Shown in pieces: positions 24,490 to 36,092 of a stretch of 64,000 nucleotides of DNA. The position numbers and the translations under genes are program-made. Below the pieces are notes generated by a model. The model had not been told where the DNA came from. It made no database searches and saw only the letters and a program-made list of their open reading frames with translations. The stretch spans positions 11,604,001 through 11,668,000 of the forward strand of contig NC_072805.1 of the NCBI RefSeq assembly GCF_028583425.1. The letters run 5' to 3'. The stretch comes from Eublepharis macularius. Taxonomy: Eukaryota; Chordata; Lepidosauria; Squamata; Eublepharidae. The number at the start of each line of letters is the position of its first letter. The stretch's first letter is position 1.

Positions 24490-25280
24490 CACAATATCTT
24501 GTCTAGCAGAGCCCCGTTAAGCCCATTGCCTACATTGGTTCAGGCTTCTAAGTTTCCACAGGCCCAGTTCTGGCCTGACACCCTGGGAGTGGAATGTGCA
24601 GCTCAGTTAATTAATTGCACCTGTGAGCTGTTGCCTAGGGAAAGGGCCTTGAGAGACAAGGGAGGCTCAGCTCTGCAAGTTCTCCTTCTCAGTTCTCAGG
24701 CTAGTAATGCTGATTGCAAGTGTACCTCTGATTGGCTAACAATCATAGAAAAGATGGCTCCCCTCTGCTCTCACAACGACGCTACACACTCACATTGAGA
24801 CTTTGTTGGATTATTCCATGCTATCCTTTTCCATCAGCATGTGAGAGACTTTGCTCCATGCCGGGCCTGAGGACCAGACCTGCCTGGCATGGTTTATGGA
24901 CTATGTTTGTGAGCCTCAAGCTTTCTTCAGAGAAAGGCAAGTTAGCCAGCTTACATTTTTAGTCAGTTCGCTATAGTAAAGAATAGGCAAGTTTTATTGT
25001 TTTAATGCCATTTGCTTGTGCCTTAATAGAGTGGTTCCTGCTACCTGCATACACTCTTCTTAACTAATAAACATCATTTATATCTAAGCCTCGTGTCTTT
25101 GAGTGTCTGACCAACTGTGTGCAGAATCCCCCGGGTTGAAAGAACCCGGAGACCGGTGAGTCTCAAACAAACGGGGTAAGCCATCCTTCCAGGAGGCCTG
25201 CTAGGGGGTTGAGTGGCTGTAAGCAGAGCTTGAAACGGCAGGCAGGAGGTGGTGAACCCCCCCGGACATATCTCGGGAGT
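24490..25280 (+). other. Possible solo LTR-like sequence, unproven
   Basis: Non-coding block with TATA-like CGCTATAGTAAAG near 24970, then AATAAACATC near 25068 and TCTTTGAGTGTCTGACCAAC soon after, an order seen in retroviral-type LTRs. I could not find matching terminal TG/CA ends or a target duplication. It abuts a SINE tail at about 25290. Confidence 0.25.
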
Positions 25281-25639
25281 CCACCAGTCTGATTCAGTAT
25301 AAGGCAGCTTCACGTATTTGCAAGTTCACATGGTACCAGAAGCAGCCTCTCTCCTCATGTACTGGCTAAGTGCTGTAATAAAGAATACTACTACTGGCCT
25401 CTCTCCTCAATAGGCAATTCTGTGGTAAGATGGCATGTGAGGGGCTTGCCACTGGACTACAGAAGAAATCTCAAGCTCCCAATGACATCACTGGGAGGAC
25501 AGGGGAAAAATACGGGCCCCCGTTTAAAACGAGTTAATTTGAACTCACACTTATGTTAGATTTCTGTAGGTAGTGAAGTCCATTCCAAATGGAAGCAAAA
25601 AAAATTGCCTGTTGACATTTCAAATGGTGCCTATTTAAT

Positions 25640-27144
25640 TAATTAAGTAACTGATTTATTTATATCTTTTATAGTCTGCCTTTCTCACTAAGACTCAAGG
25701 CGGATTACACAGTGTGAGATTAGTACAGTCAATATCAAGAACATTTCCATAAACAATGCCATAGGGTAAATAAATAGATACAAGTTCACAAAGACATAGC
25801 ATTAGCAGGAATCCAATACAACATAGTGGTGAAGTCCATGGTTCCTAACTCATTAGCGGATCATCTGAGATCCCCTCCCTACAATCCAGCCCTCCTATCT
25901 GAGTAAAAAGCCTTTTTGAATAATTGGGTTTTGCATTGTTTGTGGAAAGCCAGGAGAGTGGGGGCTCTCCTGACCTCCTCAAGCAGGCCATTCCACAGGG
26001 TGGGGGCCACCACAAAGAAAGCCCATGCATGGGCTGCGGTCAATTTCACCCATGTGCAGGGTGGGACCTGCAGGAGACCCTGGTCAGAAGAGTGAAGCTG
26101 CCATGGAGCATAGGGAGGGAGGCGGTCCCATAGGTATGCTGGACCAAGGCCATGAAGAGCTTTGTAAGTGAACCAATACTTTGAACTGAGCACGGTAACT
26201 AATGGGTAGCCAGTGGAGTGACTGCAGAATGGGAGTGATGTTCATGCTCCTGCTCACTCCTGATAACAGTCAAGCAGCGTTTTGCACCAACTGGAATTTC
26301 CTAGTTAGTTTCGATGGGAGACCTATGTATAGCACATTACAATAATATTGATGTTACCATAGCATGGATCCAGGTGGCTAAGTCAGCCATGCCAAGGTAA
26401 GAAGCCATTTTCCAGGCTAGAGAGAGGTTGTAGAAAGCAGTTTTTTTGGCTGCCTTAATTTGTTTTTCTAGTAATAGAGCTGGATCCAGTATAATCCCTA
26501 GGCTCTTAACCGAGTCTGCAAGGGTCAGATGAACTCCATCAAAAGTGGGGAGTACCATGTCCTTCAGGATCTCTGCCTTCCCAATAGGCATCAATTCCGT
26601 CTTGTCTGGGTTCAATTTGTTCATTTTCAGTCATTTCACCACAGCTGTCAAGCAGCGACCCAAGATTTCTACTGAATCTTCTGGGGACCTGGATAGCGAG
26701 ATACAGAGTTGAGTGTCATCTGCATATTGATGACATCCAACTCCATAGCTGTGAATGAGTTCTCCTAAAGGCTTTACGTAGAGGTTGAATAACATGGGAG
26801 ATAAGATTGCACCCTGCAGAATCCCGCAAGATAGCTCCCATTCTAGAGATAGCTGATCTCCGACAGCAACCCTTTGAGACTATTCCATGAGAAACTATTT
26901 TAATCAGTCCAAGGCACATCCTTGGATACCCACTTCTGTCTCTAGATGCCTCAACAGAATAGCATGGTCTACTGTCAAAGGCTGCAGATAGATCCAGGAG
27001 GAGAAATAAGGAGGCATGGCCTTTGTCTATGTTCAGACGGAGATCATCTACTAACGCTACTAGTGCCGTCTCTGTCTCATGCTCTGGTCTGAATCCAGAC
27101 TGGAAAGGGTCCAGAGTACTAGAGTTATTCAAGAAAGTCTAGAG
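25640..27144 (-). mobile_element. L2/CR1-like LINE, RT to 3' end
   Basis: Longest LINE copy. On the minus strand, broken frames show LDPFQSGFRPEHETETALVA, then LFLLLDLSAAFDS, the YADD-side region as LSRSPEDS-like residues, MNKLNPDKTELMPIG and the C-terminal LLQVPPCTWVK and WNGLLEEVRRAPTLL. NPDKTE is typical of the L2 clade. The 3' end lies at 25670-25740. Several frameshifts make it dead. The 5' continuation (27415-27530) is separated by a 270-bp hAT insertion. Confidence 0.8.
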
Positions 27145-27414
27145 TAGAGATGAGCACGAACCAGGGAAGTGGCAGAAGGCCACTTCTGGGTCAGCAGAAA
27201 GTCTGCAGGAAGTCCATCCCCCGTTGCCTAAGAAACTGATTGATCAGCTCCAGCCTGTCTGCAGTGACAAACCAAAAAATGAACCAAACGAACCAGCCTA
27301 AAGTTTGTGGCGGTTCGTCAGAAATGGGCTCTGATGGACCACTGGTTCGTGAATCACGAACCACCCTGGTTCGTCACGAATTTTGGTTTGTATTTTGGTT
27401 CGTGCCCATCTCTA
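27145..27414. mobile_element. hAT-type MITE with perfect 8-bp duplication
   Basis: The element starts TAGAGATGAGCACGAACC and ends GGTTCGTGCCCATCTCTA. GTCTAGAG flanks it at 27137-27144 and 27415-27422. An 8-bp duplication and TAGAG termini fit the hAT superfamily. It interrupts the LINE reverse-transcriptase sequence, whose reading resumes across the site. Confidence 0.85.
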
Positions 27415-27530
27415 GTCTAGAGTTGGTTACCTACTGCTCTCTCAATCACTTTGCCCAGAAAGGGCAGATTAGAGACTGAGTGATAATTATGGAAACCTCT
27501 GCCATAGTGACAGTCATTAGTTTGGGTTTT
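27415..27530 (-). mobile_element. L2/CR1-like LINE, upstream RT portion
   Basis: The minus strand encodes NLPFLGKVIERAVGNQL, which joins directly to the LNNSSTLDPFQSGF segment on the other side of the hAT insertion. This is the expected order at the start of a jockey-type reverse transcriptase. Confidence 0.7.
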
Positions 27531-28080
27531 AAAAGATTAGTTAAAAGGTCTAATCAATATTATGCACCATGATAGCTCAACAGAACCATCGTGTTTAGAT
27601 GCACATGCTCCCTCCAGGTCTATCTGTGTATTGCATTGAAACACAAACAGTACAGACTGGTCCCAGTAACAGACTTTTTTGTGTATGGCGTGGTCAAGTT
27701 TGCAAACTTTTCTGTCCAATAAACTGCTATTTAAAGAGGAATCCCTAAAAGAAATATGACTAAAAAACCGAGTAATATCCTTACTCATTTTGTAAAATAC
27801 TTTCCTGTGTAAACTATAAACAAGGGAAAATCAGATAACTGTGTTGGCTATAGTCAGGATTCTGTACGGCATCTATGCAAAGACACAAAAATATTTATTC
27901 AAATGCCTAAAGACTGAATCAGCTGAGATTGCTGGAAGATCCACAAACTGATCTTTCCAACAGTTTTAAAAACAGAAACAGCAGCCCTGCAACAGCTCCT
28001 AATTCAGACTGTGGTAATTAGCCCTAGAAAAGGGGGAAAAAGACAACAGACCTTCTTTCCCCTCTTTCCTCTGTTAACAT

Positions 28081-28983
28081 TAGAGATGGGCACGAACAGG
28101 AAAAAACAAACACAATGTTCGTTGTTCGCTGCAATCCACAAACAGGGATTCACGAACATCGACGTACATGACATGTTCACGAACATGCTTGTAGTTGGAG
28201 GTTCGTGGGAGCCAGAATGGCCCCCTTGGGACTTAGCTGAACTTGAGCCAGGGAAAGGAGAGTCCATGGGTCTCTCCCTTTTATGTCATTTTCTCTTCAC
28301 AGTGGCAAAAACCGGACTGTCTGCTGGAAGTTAATAGAGGAGTTATAAACTGACCTTCCCAATGTCCAATTCCCACCAAATTTGCAGGGGACATAGTCCT
28401 CACTGTCCTCTGAAGACATCCCAAGTTTCAGAAAGATGGCACCCCGGGAAAGGCATGATCCATGGGTCCCTCCCTTTCCTGTCATTTTCTTTTCACAGTG
28501 GCAAAAACTGCACTGTCTGCTGGAAGATACTTTGAGGGGTTACAAACTGACCTTCCCAATGTCCAATACCCACCAAATTTCCAGGGGACATAGTCCTCAC
28601 TGTCCTCTGAAGACCCCCCAAGTTTCAGAGAGATTGTACCCCGGGAAAGGCATGATCCATGGGTCTCCCTCTTTCATGTCATTTTCTCTTCACAGTGGCA
28701 AAAACGGAACTGTCTGCTGGAAGCTACTTTGAGGGGTTACAAGCCAGAAGGAAAGCCAGTCCACATAGAGTTCAGACAGTCCATGCCTATGTTGCCAGGG
28801 GAATTGATTGAAAGGCACCAGACTGTCTGGCTTTACGAACGGCTGACGAATGCCACGAAGAGGGCTTGGAACGATCACACGTTCGCCAGGAACGGGGCCT
28901 CACAAACAGCTTGCTCGTGAACAGCGGATTGGGCTGTTCATGGCTTTTTTTTTGGTTCGTATTGCTGTTCGTGCCCATCTCTA
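28081..28983. mobile_element. hAT-like non-autonomous element with internal tandem repeats
   Basis: Ends are TAGAGATGGGCACGAAC and GTTCGTGCCCATCTCTA. Flanks are GTTAACAT (28073-28080) and GTTAACAC (28984-28991), an 8-bp duplication with one mismatch. Inside, a unit starting AGCCAGGG / ACCCCGGG recurs at about 28246, 28441 and 28638, a period of 195-197 bp, the third unit being partial. Open frames within it are not conserved between units. Confidence 0.8.
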
Positions 28984-29215
28984 GTTAACACTTCCTCACT
29001 TCAGTCTGAATCGGGGCCCAAATCCTCTTTGTGGATCACCCAGTGGTGCCATTCACTTGACTTTATGACATTTTTGCACCTGCTTGAACCGTCAAGGCCT
29101 GGGTCAAAGGGCTCCAAATTGGCTACAACTATCAGTCAAATTCATAACAAAAGATTCTCTTTCCTGGACAGAAACAAACAAGATACATGCTAAGGAGGTA
29201 TTTTTCTTGACATAC

Positions 29216-29375
29216 CTGTGGCACATAGAGCAATAATAGTTTGTGCGTGCTTCTGGATCAAAAGCAGTTTGTCTCGAGGGAAAGGAAGCTTCCTTAGGAT
29301 GTGTTCAATAAAGTCATGGGGGGTGATTGCAGCCAGATTCCACTTCAATTTCCCCAAGACCACCAGCTCCCAATC
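29216..29375 (-). CDS. CCND2: Cyclin D2, coding exon 3 (residues 142 to first base of 195)
   Basis: The 160-nt exon starts after a TTTCAG acceptor with Asp-Trp-Glu-Leu and ends after ACA-G at a GTATGT donor (phase 1). It encodes the end of the first cyclin fold and the linker into the second. Recognisable stretches are [28 protein letters not shown] and [22 protein letters not shown] is typical of cyclin D2 rather than D1 (FIEHFLSKMP) or D3. The next exon completes the split Asp codon. Intron 3, between this exon and exon 4, is about 15 kb. Confidence 0.96.
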
Positions 29376-29699
29376 CTGAAAGAAACACAAGAGGCAGAAA
29401 CAATCAGTGTCTTTCAAGAAGACAAGCATAGATTTGCTACTTCAACTTGCCTTCAACGGTTTCTTTTCAATATGCTCCAAAGCTTTGAAGTTGCTGATTT
29501 TACTCCTGTTAATTGAAAAAATGTCAGTCCCTTCTGAAAATAATGAGGACTAGAAGCGCCTGCCAAAATTCACTTCTTTGTAGCTGGCACTGAATGCCCA
29601 CCCAGAAGGGTTGGCCTGCACTGGGATACTGCCCAGGTCGCTGTGGTCTTTCCCTAGAATAAGGCCTATTACTGTGACACGCTTTACGCAGCACTACCT

Positions 29700-30060
29700 T
29701 TGAAAATGATCCAGCCAGAGCAAGAGGCAGCAAAGGCTTTAAATGAAGCCTGTCACAGAGATCATATCTTCCCAGCACTAAATCAATTACACCAGCTGCC
29801 GATTTGTTTCAAGGCCAAAGAGCTATTAGTGCCCTTTAAAGTCCTACATGGCTTGGGATCACCGCAACCAAAGAAATACTTTCACCCCCCTGGAACCTGC
29901 CAAAGGCCCAAGTTTGACTCCTACAGCCCGACAACCACTTGTCAACTAATGTGAAACTGGGGGGACGCCAGACGAGGCTTTTTAGTGGTGACCATTAGGC
30001 CTTGGAGTTCTTGTTAAGCTTCCATAAATATCTTATAATTATTATTTTCCAGAGGATCTT
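29700..30060 (+). mobile_element. LINE ORF2 C-terminal fragment, different subfamily
   Basis: A frame reads LHQLPICFKAKELLVPFKVL and HGLGSPQPKKYF, matching the LHWLPV...TFKALHGL...Y block at the end of L2/CR1-type ORF2. Decayed. Confidence 0.55.
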
Positions 30061-30639
30061 AGCAGTTGTTGAACTGAACTGTGTCATGTTAACATCTACA
30101 GGCTTTTCTCCTAATGGTTGGATTTTTATCTCAAATTTTGCTTTGAGTGTTTTTGGTTATTGTGTTGTGGGGGACTTCTGAGTATTACTGCGGTTACTGT
30201 TTTAAGGTGTGATGTTTTACTGCTTGATTTTAGTGTGGAGAGGCCAGTCATGACGTGACGTCATGCCAGGCCAATGCTGTCATTCCGGGCGTTGTGCGCG
30301 GAGAGAGCGAGAGAGAAATTTAGGTAGGTAGCCATGTTGGTCTGCAGTAGAACAACAGGATTTGAGTCCAGCGACACTCTAGAGATCAACAAGATTTTCA
30401 GGGTGCAAGCTTTCAAGAGTCAGAATTCTCTTCTTCAGATACAAGAAGGAACAGAGTTCCCAGAGCCTTTATATCCTAGCCAGAAGGTGGGAGGGGTGTT
30501 AAAAGGGCATCTGGGTGTAAAGGTACAATAAAGCTTGATTAGAACAGAAATTAGCAGCTGTAGTAAAATAAGAACCCTATGTCTCTATTCAGCCCTGGGG
30601 GTTCCGTCTGAACTTCTTGATGAACTCAACTTCAGTAAT

Positions 30640-30830
30640 CTCACATTGCCCTTGAAGCTTCTTTGAGGACAACCACTTCTAGGTCAGCAATGGAATGTTC
30701 TGGAAGATTAAAATATTCTCCTACTGGTTTTTGAGTGTTGTGATTTTTCACGTCAGATTTATGTCCATTTATTCTTTTATGTAGGAGCTGACCTGTTGTT
30801 GTTTTTTTCCAATGTAGAGAGCAGGAAGGC
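30640..30830 (-). pseudogene. Penelope GIY-YIG endonuclease fragment (frameshifted)
   Basis: The endonuclease tail lies on the minus strand. The YIG triplet is at 30816-30808 in one frame, and KRINGHKSD to LEVVVLKE are in another, so a frameshift lies near 30800 in a homopolymer/CAA-rich stretch. The catalytic N-terminal portion is incomplete. Confidence 0.7.
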
Positions 30831-30999
30831 ACTGTTGACACTTGGGAGCATATAGAACATTGGAAGATGAATAAGAGAATGAACTTGAGATGGTAGAACT
30901 GGTGGTGTTAAGTCCAATCCCTCTGACAGAGATTCTCACCTGCAGGAGCTAAAATGGACATTTTTGGAACTACAGGACCTGATAGTAGATGATGTAGAA

Positions 31000-31296
31000 A
31001 GCAAACAGACAGGCCAGCCCCTACATAAAAGAATAGACAAACATAAACCTGACATTAAAAATCACAACACTCAAAAACTAGTGGGAGAACATTTTAACGT
31101 TCCAAGACATTCCACTGCTGACCTGAAAGTGGCTGTGCTCAAACAAAGAAGACCCACGGGCAGATTACAACCGGAGATTGCCGAACCTGAGTTCGTACAC
31201 AAGTTCAAAACAATGGCACTCCTGGGGGCTGAACAAAGACACCGGAATCTTCTCTCACTACAGATACTAATTTTTGCTCTAATCTTTGCATCCTGA
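31000..31296 (+). pseudogene. Penelope GIY-YIG endonuclease fragment
   Basis: An open stretch encodes the C-terminal half of the endonuclease (HKRIDKHKPDIKNH, VGEHFNVPRHS, FVHKFKTMALLGAEQ). The GIY-YIG start is absent. It is about 65-70% similar by eye to the opposed copy at 30640. Confidence 0.7.
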
Positions 31297-32216
31297 CCCC
31301 CTCCCTCCCTCCCTTCACCCCTCTCACCTCCTTACCAGGATATAAGGCTCAGGGATCTCTATTCCTACTCAGACTGACTCTTGAAAGCTCATACTCTGAA
31401 AATCTTGTTGGTCTCCAATGTGCCAGTAGACTCAGATCCTACTTATAGGATAAGTAGCTGTAAATATAGCTGTAAACCACCTAGAGATGTCAGAGAAGAG
31501 AACTGGTATTTGTGGAACAGATTTGTGGGATCCAACCCGTGCCTGCTTGGAGAATAGAAAAACCAGCAGTTATTTATTTCTGTGCCTACTTCTAATTGAA
31601 GCACACGCATTCCTTGGAAGGGAAAGAGAGAAAAAGAAGAAAAATGTGGTGGACCACCTATAGCAAAGCTACATAATTTTAGGTAATATATTAGGATAAA
31701 GTTCAACAAAAATCAAACACGGTAGTATTACATAGTGGTTGAAAGTTCCCACAGCAACCACTACAAGCAAAGTCCCCTCAATCGGTGGTCAGACACCTCC
31801 TTACTCCAGTTCTAGCCTTCACCACCTGGATGGCTAAATTAAGTATTTTTCTAAACAAGCAAAAGAAAAGTGACAAGCTGTTGTGTTGCTCCGTTATGAA
31901 AAAAAAATAGGCAAAGAAAATAAACTAACAACAATGCAGTAACTTCTATTAGGAAGGTAAAAATAATAATAATAATAAGACAACAGCAGTCCCCATTGTC
32001 ATTGGGGCACTGGAAACAGTTTCAAATTTTTTTGAAAAACTGCATCTTTCTGACATAACACCTACAGAAGTGCAAAAGACAATGTTACTTGGAACAGCAC
32101 ACATATTACACAGATACCTGGCTGACACTTAGGTCTCTGGAAGAAACTTGTATCAGCTTAGTAAGGCCAATCAATAACAACATGTGATCTTTATTTATTA
32201 TTGTGTTGTGTGCAAT

Positions 32217-32462
32217 TTTAATAATAATAATAATAATAATTAATAATAACAATAATGCTTATATACCGCTCTTCTAGACAGATTAGTGCCTCACGCAGAG
32301 CGGTGAACAGGTTTGTGTTATTATTATCCCCAAAATACAGCTGGGGAGCTGGGCTGAGAGGAGCGGCTTGCCCAAGGCCACCTGCTGAGCTCACGGCAGT
32401 AGTGGGATTCGTACCAGTGGAGTGCTGACTCGCAGCCAAATCACTTAACCGCTGTGCTTCAG
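32217..32462 (-). repeat. tRNA-type SINE, same family as 17640
   Basis: Reverse copy with an (AAT)n tail at 32221-32240, ACCGCTCTTCTAGACAGATT, AAGGCCACCTGCTGAGCTCA and a head complementary to GCACAGCGGTTAAGTG. Reading it forward gives AATAACACAAACCTGTTCAC, the uninterrupted version of the site that carries the 7SL-like block in the 17640 copy. Confidence 0.7.
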
Positions 32463-32624
32463 CAGTATGTCACAATTCAGTGGGCAAGTTTTTCAGTTCT
32501 GAATTAACTGCTGGTCTTTATGTTCTGAAAGGGTGGAGCGGTCACTGCTGTGCCATCCCAGAAACTCATGTCACACCTGGCATAACCTCACCTAACGGAG
32601 CGATGAACTTAAAAGCTTTGAAAA

Positions 32625-32830
32625 CATGCAGCGACCTTATACTGAGTTAGCCCATCAAGGCCAGCACTGTCTACTCACAGGCCGCAGCTGTGTCCAGGGT
32701 CTCAGCAGAGGCCTTTCAGGTCACCTCCTATCAGATCCTGTTAGCTGGAGATGCAGAGGACAGACCTGGGACTTTCTGCAGGCCAAGCAAACGCTCTGCC
32801 ATTGAACCGCAGCCCCCTCCCCCTTTAAAA
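32625..32830 (-). repeat. tRNA-derived SINE, reverse copy
   Basis: GACCTTATACTGAGTTAGCC at the tail side and AACGCTCTGCCATTGAACC at the head (complement of GGTTCAATGGCAGAGCG, A-box side) identify the GGCTGTGGCTCAGTGG family. Confidence 0.6.
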
Positions 32831-33284
32831 GATGAATGCCAGCACACAGAGGCCCCAATTCAGACGGAAAGTGCAAGGGGTGGGCTTATCCTCCCACCCC
32901 TGTTTGGTTTCACCTATCAAACCTAAGCACCAATTAGCTCTGGAATGACGGGGGGGGGGGGGCACTGACAACAACCATTCCCCTTGTACGGAAGGGGGAG
33001 GAAGAGCGAGAACAGTCCCATTCAGACTCAGGAATTCACGTGCCTAAAATTTAGCTTTTTAAAAAGACGAGGACATTCCAGTCACAGATCTTGACCCTGA
33101 GGCTGAATAATACCTCCTGTCCTCCATCTTAATACTGCTGCAGGCTTTCACCCGAAACACATTTTTCTTCCCACACTCCAACATCATTTGCTTGCTTCTT
33201 TGTTACCTAATCATGAAAAAAAAGAGTTTTGGGGAACTTAAAAGCTTGTTTCAAGTGGGTATCATAAAAAGTACCTATGTTTCT

Positions 33285-33418
33285 GTTGCTGAAAGGATCT
33301 CAGGTAGCAGATACCGGAAAAGCCCATTCTCTGTGTGAGACCCTGAAGAGCTGCTTGCCAATCAGAGCAGACAATACTGATCTAGGTGGACCAAAGGTTT
33401 GACTTGGTATAAGATCAT
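33285..33418 (+). repeat. tRNA-derived SINE, 3' part
   Basis: Body phrases CTGTGTGAGACCCTGAAGAG and CAGACAATACTGATCTAGGT plus a worn tail (TTGGTATAAG) match the SINE at 15073. The promoter head is missing. Confidence 0.55.
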
Positions 33419-34735
33419 GTCACTCAAAAAAACACGTTTAGGCTTGAGTATTACATACCTTGCCATTTTTAACCAAAATTTTCTTTTTTCAGAACAGAAA
33501 AGGGGGAGGGGCTTCAAAATGTCTGGAAATTTTACATCACTAGAAGCAGCCTACACAAATATAGGCGCTCAGACCCTCCTGCAGACATTTGCCTGAATGC
33601 AGGAATGGTGGGCTTGGGGCCTACCTTGTTAAATCCTCCTACCAGTTTAAGAGTTGTACAAACTCCTACAGCAATTCCCACTTTTGTGTTTGTCACAGAA
33701 CCTCTCAGACGAATGCCAGATACAGAGTATTTTTCACGTTGGTAGGATTTTGCTTGGAGGGACGTAACGTGTCAGGGAGAAAGCCAAGCATTAACAACCC
33801 TTCTCAGTGACAGCCTAGGCTTCCCCAGGCAGGAAGCCTCCCCAACACTGCGAAGTATTCAGTTCCACCATTCTGCTGCCCGCTCTTCCATTCGGAAACA
33901 CCACTATTGCAAAAGACCCTCCCTCACATTTGCTAATGCTGTATGCACCTAGCTTCACCCAGGATATTTACTCCCCAAGCTCTCCATATTGACTTCTAAT
34001 GTATTGCTCAGTGCCTGTTATCCTGGAGAGGGGTCTACTCAGAACAGGAAATATTCTACAGCTTTCTATACATTGCACTTCTACTGATCTAAACAAGCAG
34101 CATCCACCTCAAGCTTTGATCTAGGCAGAAGATCCATAACCCTGCCCTAGGCACAAACCCCCATAGAAAAGTAAACACTAATTTAAAAGAACCTCTTCGA
34201 CTACCCAAACGAGTCTGTCATATTTGCAAATTTACTGTCGTTTCAATATAAACAAAACAAAAATCAGTGAACTGCTCGATGTATTGCCCAATCTTATTTA
34301 TTGCGGATTATTTTAATCACTGCTTACCATTGTCGTACTAACTATGGCTTTACAGGTTTGATTTTTTAATTCAGTAATCATGTTGGCAGCTAAACCTGCA
34401 AGCGACTGTTTTCGGTCTTCTGATTTTCTGGTTGGAATAGAATTGAAGTAAATGAGAGCACGGCAGATTATGCACAGTGCAGCCCAACCATGTCTAAAAA
34501 GTCAGGAGAAGAACATGGCGTGGATTTAAGCAAGGGCATCAAGCTAAAATCAATCAAAAATATCACTGCAACCTCAAATGGAAGGTAGCAAATCTTGAAA
34601 GCAGCAGACATTAGGAACATTACTGACACAAGATGATTATGAGAAGTTGGCTCGGCAACTTTCTTGACTGCGTTGGTCTGTCCTTCACAACCATGTAATC
34701 TATTTTTGTGTTCAAAACCAACATGCTCAAGGTAG

Positions 34736-34848
34736 TTTTGTGTTCATCTGTAGTAGTAGAACAAAACTTGAGTCCAGTAGCACCCCAAAGACCAACAAAA
34801 TTTTCCAGGGTATAAGCTTTCATGAATCAAAGCTCACTTGATCATATA
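34736..34848. repeat. Penelope-type pseudo-LTR fragment
   Basis: TTGAGTCCAGTAGCACCCCA, GACCAACAAAATTTTCCAGG and AAGCTTTCATGAATCAAAGC are the reverse-orientation half of the repeat. Only one arm is present. Confidence 0.6.
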
Positions 34849-35831
34849 TACACGGAGCCATAGAAGAAACTTGGGACAGACTTCACCATTCTGCTGCATG
34901 GAATATCTTTTAACATGCAGGCAATCACTCTTCACCAACAGGTAAATCCTCTTCCAAGAGCAATGCAAGAGTAACCCTGGTGTCAAACAAAGCAAGTCTG
35001 ACTCACAAAAACTGACACGTGGCAAATACTACTGGCCTTTAAACTACTGCTGGACTAGGATTTTGTTCCACTTGCTTAAGAGAATCCCGTATGTCCTTTG
35101 CTATTGTTTTAATAGTATTTACCTTCAGATCTAATTATCAATTCCACTTGATATTAGAATTCTCTTAAGTTGTAAAAATGAGCATCTATCTCTGAGGCAC
35201 TTTAGTCAATAGATCTTCACCTCATTAATCCTTATTTTCCTACCGGCTGCCAAATCATTTAGGAGGCTCTCTTCAGAACATAACCACCAAATGAAACTGT
35301 GGGGCCTTCCTTGAAAACTGAATGATTAAGATAGTATCTGTTTGGGTGGGTGTTGGGGGAAGAGGAGTAATAAACAGGCCACTTAAAGACAGTTGCTGTA
35401 TTTCTTTAGGTATGTTTCCTATGAAGTACATATTCTCCAAACACCATTATGATCCCAGGTCTGCAACCTGAGAGAACAAATCATGCTGGAAATAAAAGAA
35501 GCAACTGCAGAGAGAAGAGAAGCCATTCAACTTTCGTAAATGCGAAACATGCCTCTAATTCTCTTTTGGCTTTGATGGCCTCCTATTACACAAGGGATTT
35601 CAGAGGAGAACGGAGGCGCTCTGAGTTGCATGTAAAAATGGGGGGTTTGCCACATATCCATTCAAAAACTGGCACTACTGATAAGATAGATGTTTATACA
35701 GTAGCCTCTCTTGGACACCCTCCCCGTATGTAGCCTTCAGCAATAGTCATTTACACATTTCACAACTTTGGTATCTGTTAACACCAAGCTCAACTTTTTA
35801 GTAGGACTTGAGTTCTGTTCTCCTACTACAC

Positions 35832-36092
35832 CAAAGACAGTTTGGTGCAGTGGTTAAGAGTGGCAGGACTCTAATCTGGAGAGCCAGGTTTGATTCCCCA
35901 TTCCTCCGCTTGAAGCCAGCTGGGTGACCTTGGGGCAGTCACAGCCCTCTCAGAGCTCTGTCAGCCCACCCACCTCACAGGGTGATTGTTGTGGGGATAA
36001 CAACAACATACTTTGTAAACCACTCTGAGAGGGCGTTAAGCTGTCCTGAAGGGTGGTGTATAAATTGAATATTGTTGTTGTTGTTGTTAATG
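35832..36092 (+). repeat. tRNA-type SINE (MIR/CORE-like) with (GTT)n tail
   Basis: TTTGGTGCAGTGGTTAAGAG, CCAGGTTTGATTCCCC, AGCCAGCTGGGTGACCTTGG and GGGTGGTGTATAAATTGAAT appear in the family order. Confidence 0.7.

Larger units (their letters stand above)
14133..29215 (-). other. CCND2: CCND2 intron 3
   Basis: The largest intron, about 15.1 kb, bounded by GTATGT and CTACAG. It holds several SINEs, the 7SL-like insertion at 17797, Penelope repeats at 19010 and 20672, a nested L2/hAT complex at 25640-27530, and a tandem-repeat hAT-like element at 28081-28983. 15270-17240 (apart from simple runs) and 21160-22470 show nothing recognisable. Confidence 0.85.
30313..31445. mobile_element. Penelope-like element composite: two opposed GIY-YIG ends between pseudo-LTR pieces
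   Basis: The left flank (AGGTAGGTAGCCATGTTGGT, TTGAGTCCAGCGACAC, CTTCTTCAGATAC) and right flank (GACTCTTGAAAGCTCATAC, AAAATCTTGTTGGTCTCC) are the repeat found elsewhere in the window. Inside, the minus strand (30640-30830) encodes LYIG (30816 downwards), then after a frameshift LLHKRINGHKSDVKNHNT and VGEYFNLPEHSIADLEVVVL. The plus strand (31000-31240) encodes PLHKRIDKHKPDIKNHNT, VGEHFNVPRHSTADLKVAVL and a FVHKFKTMALLG end. These are the C-terminal GIY-YIG endonuclease of Penelope retroelements. The two copies are tail to tail and both are truncated at their 5' sides. Confidence 0.75.
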
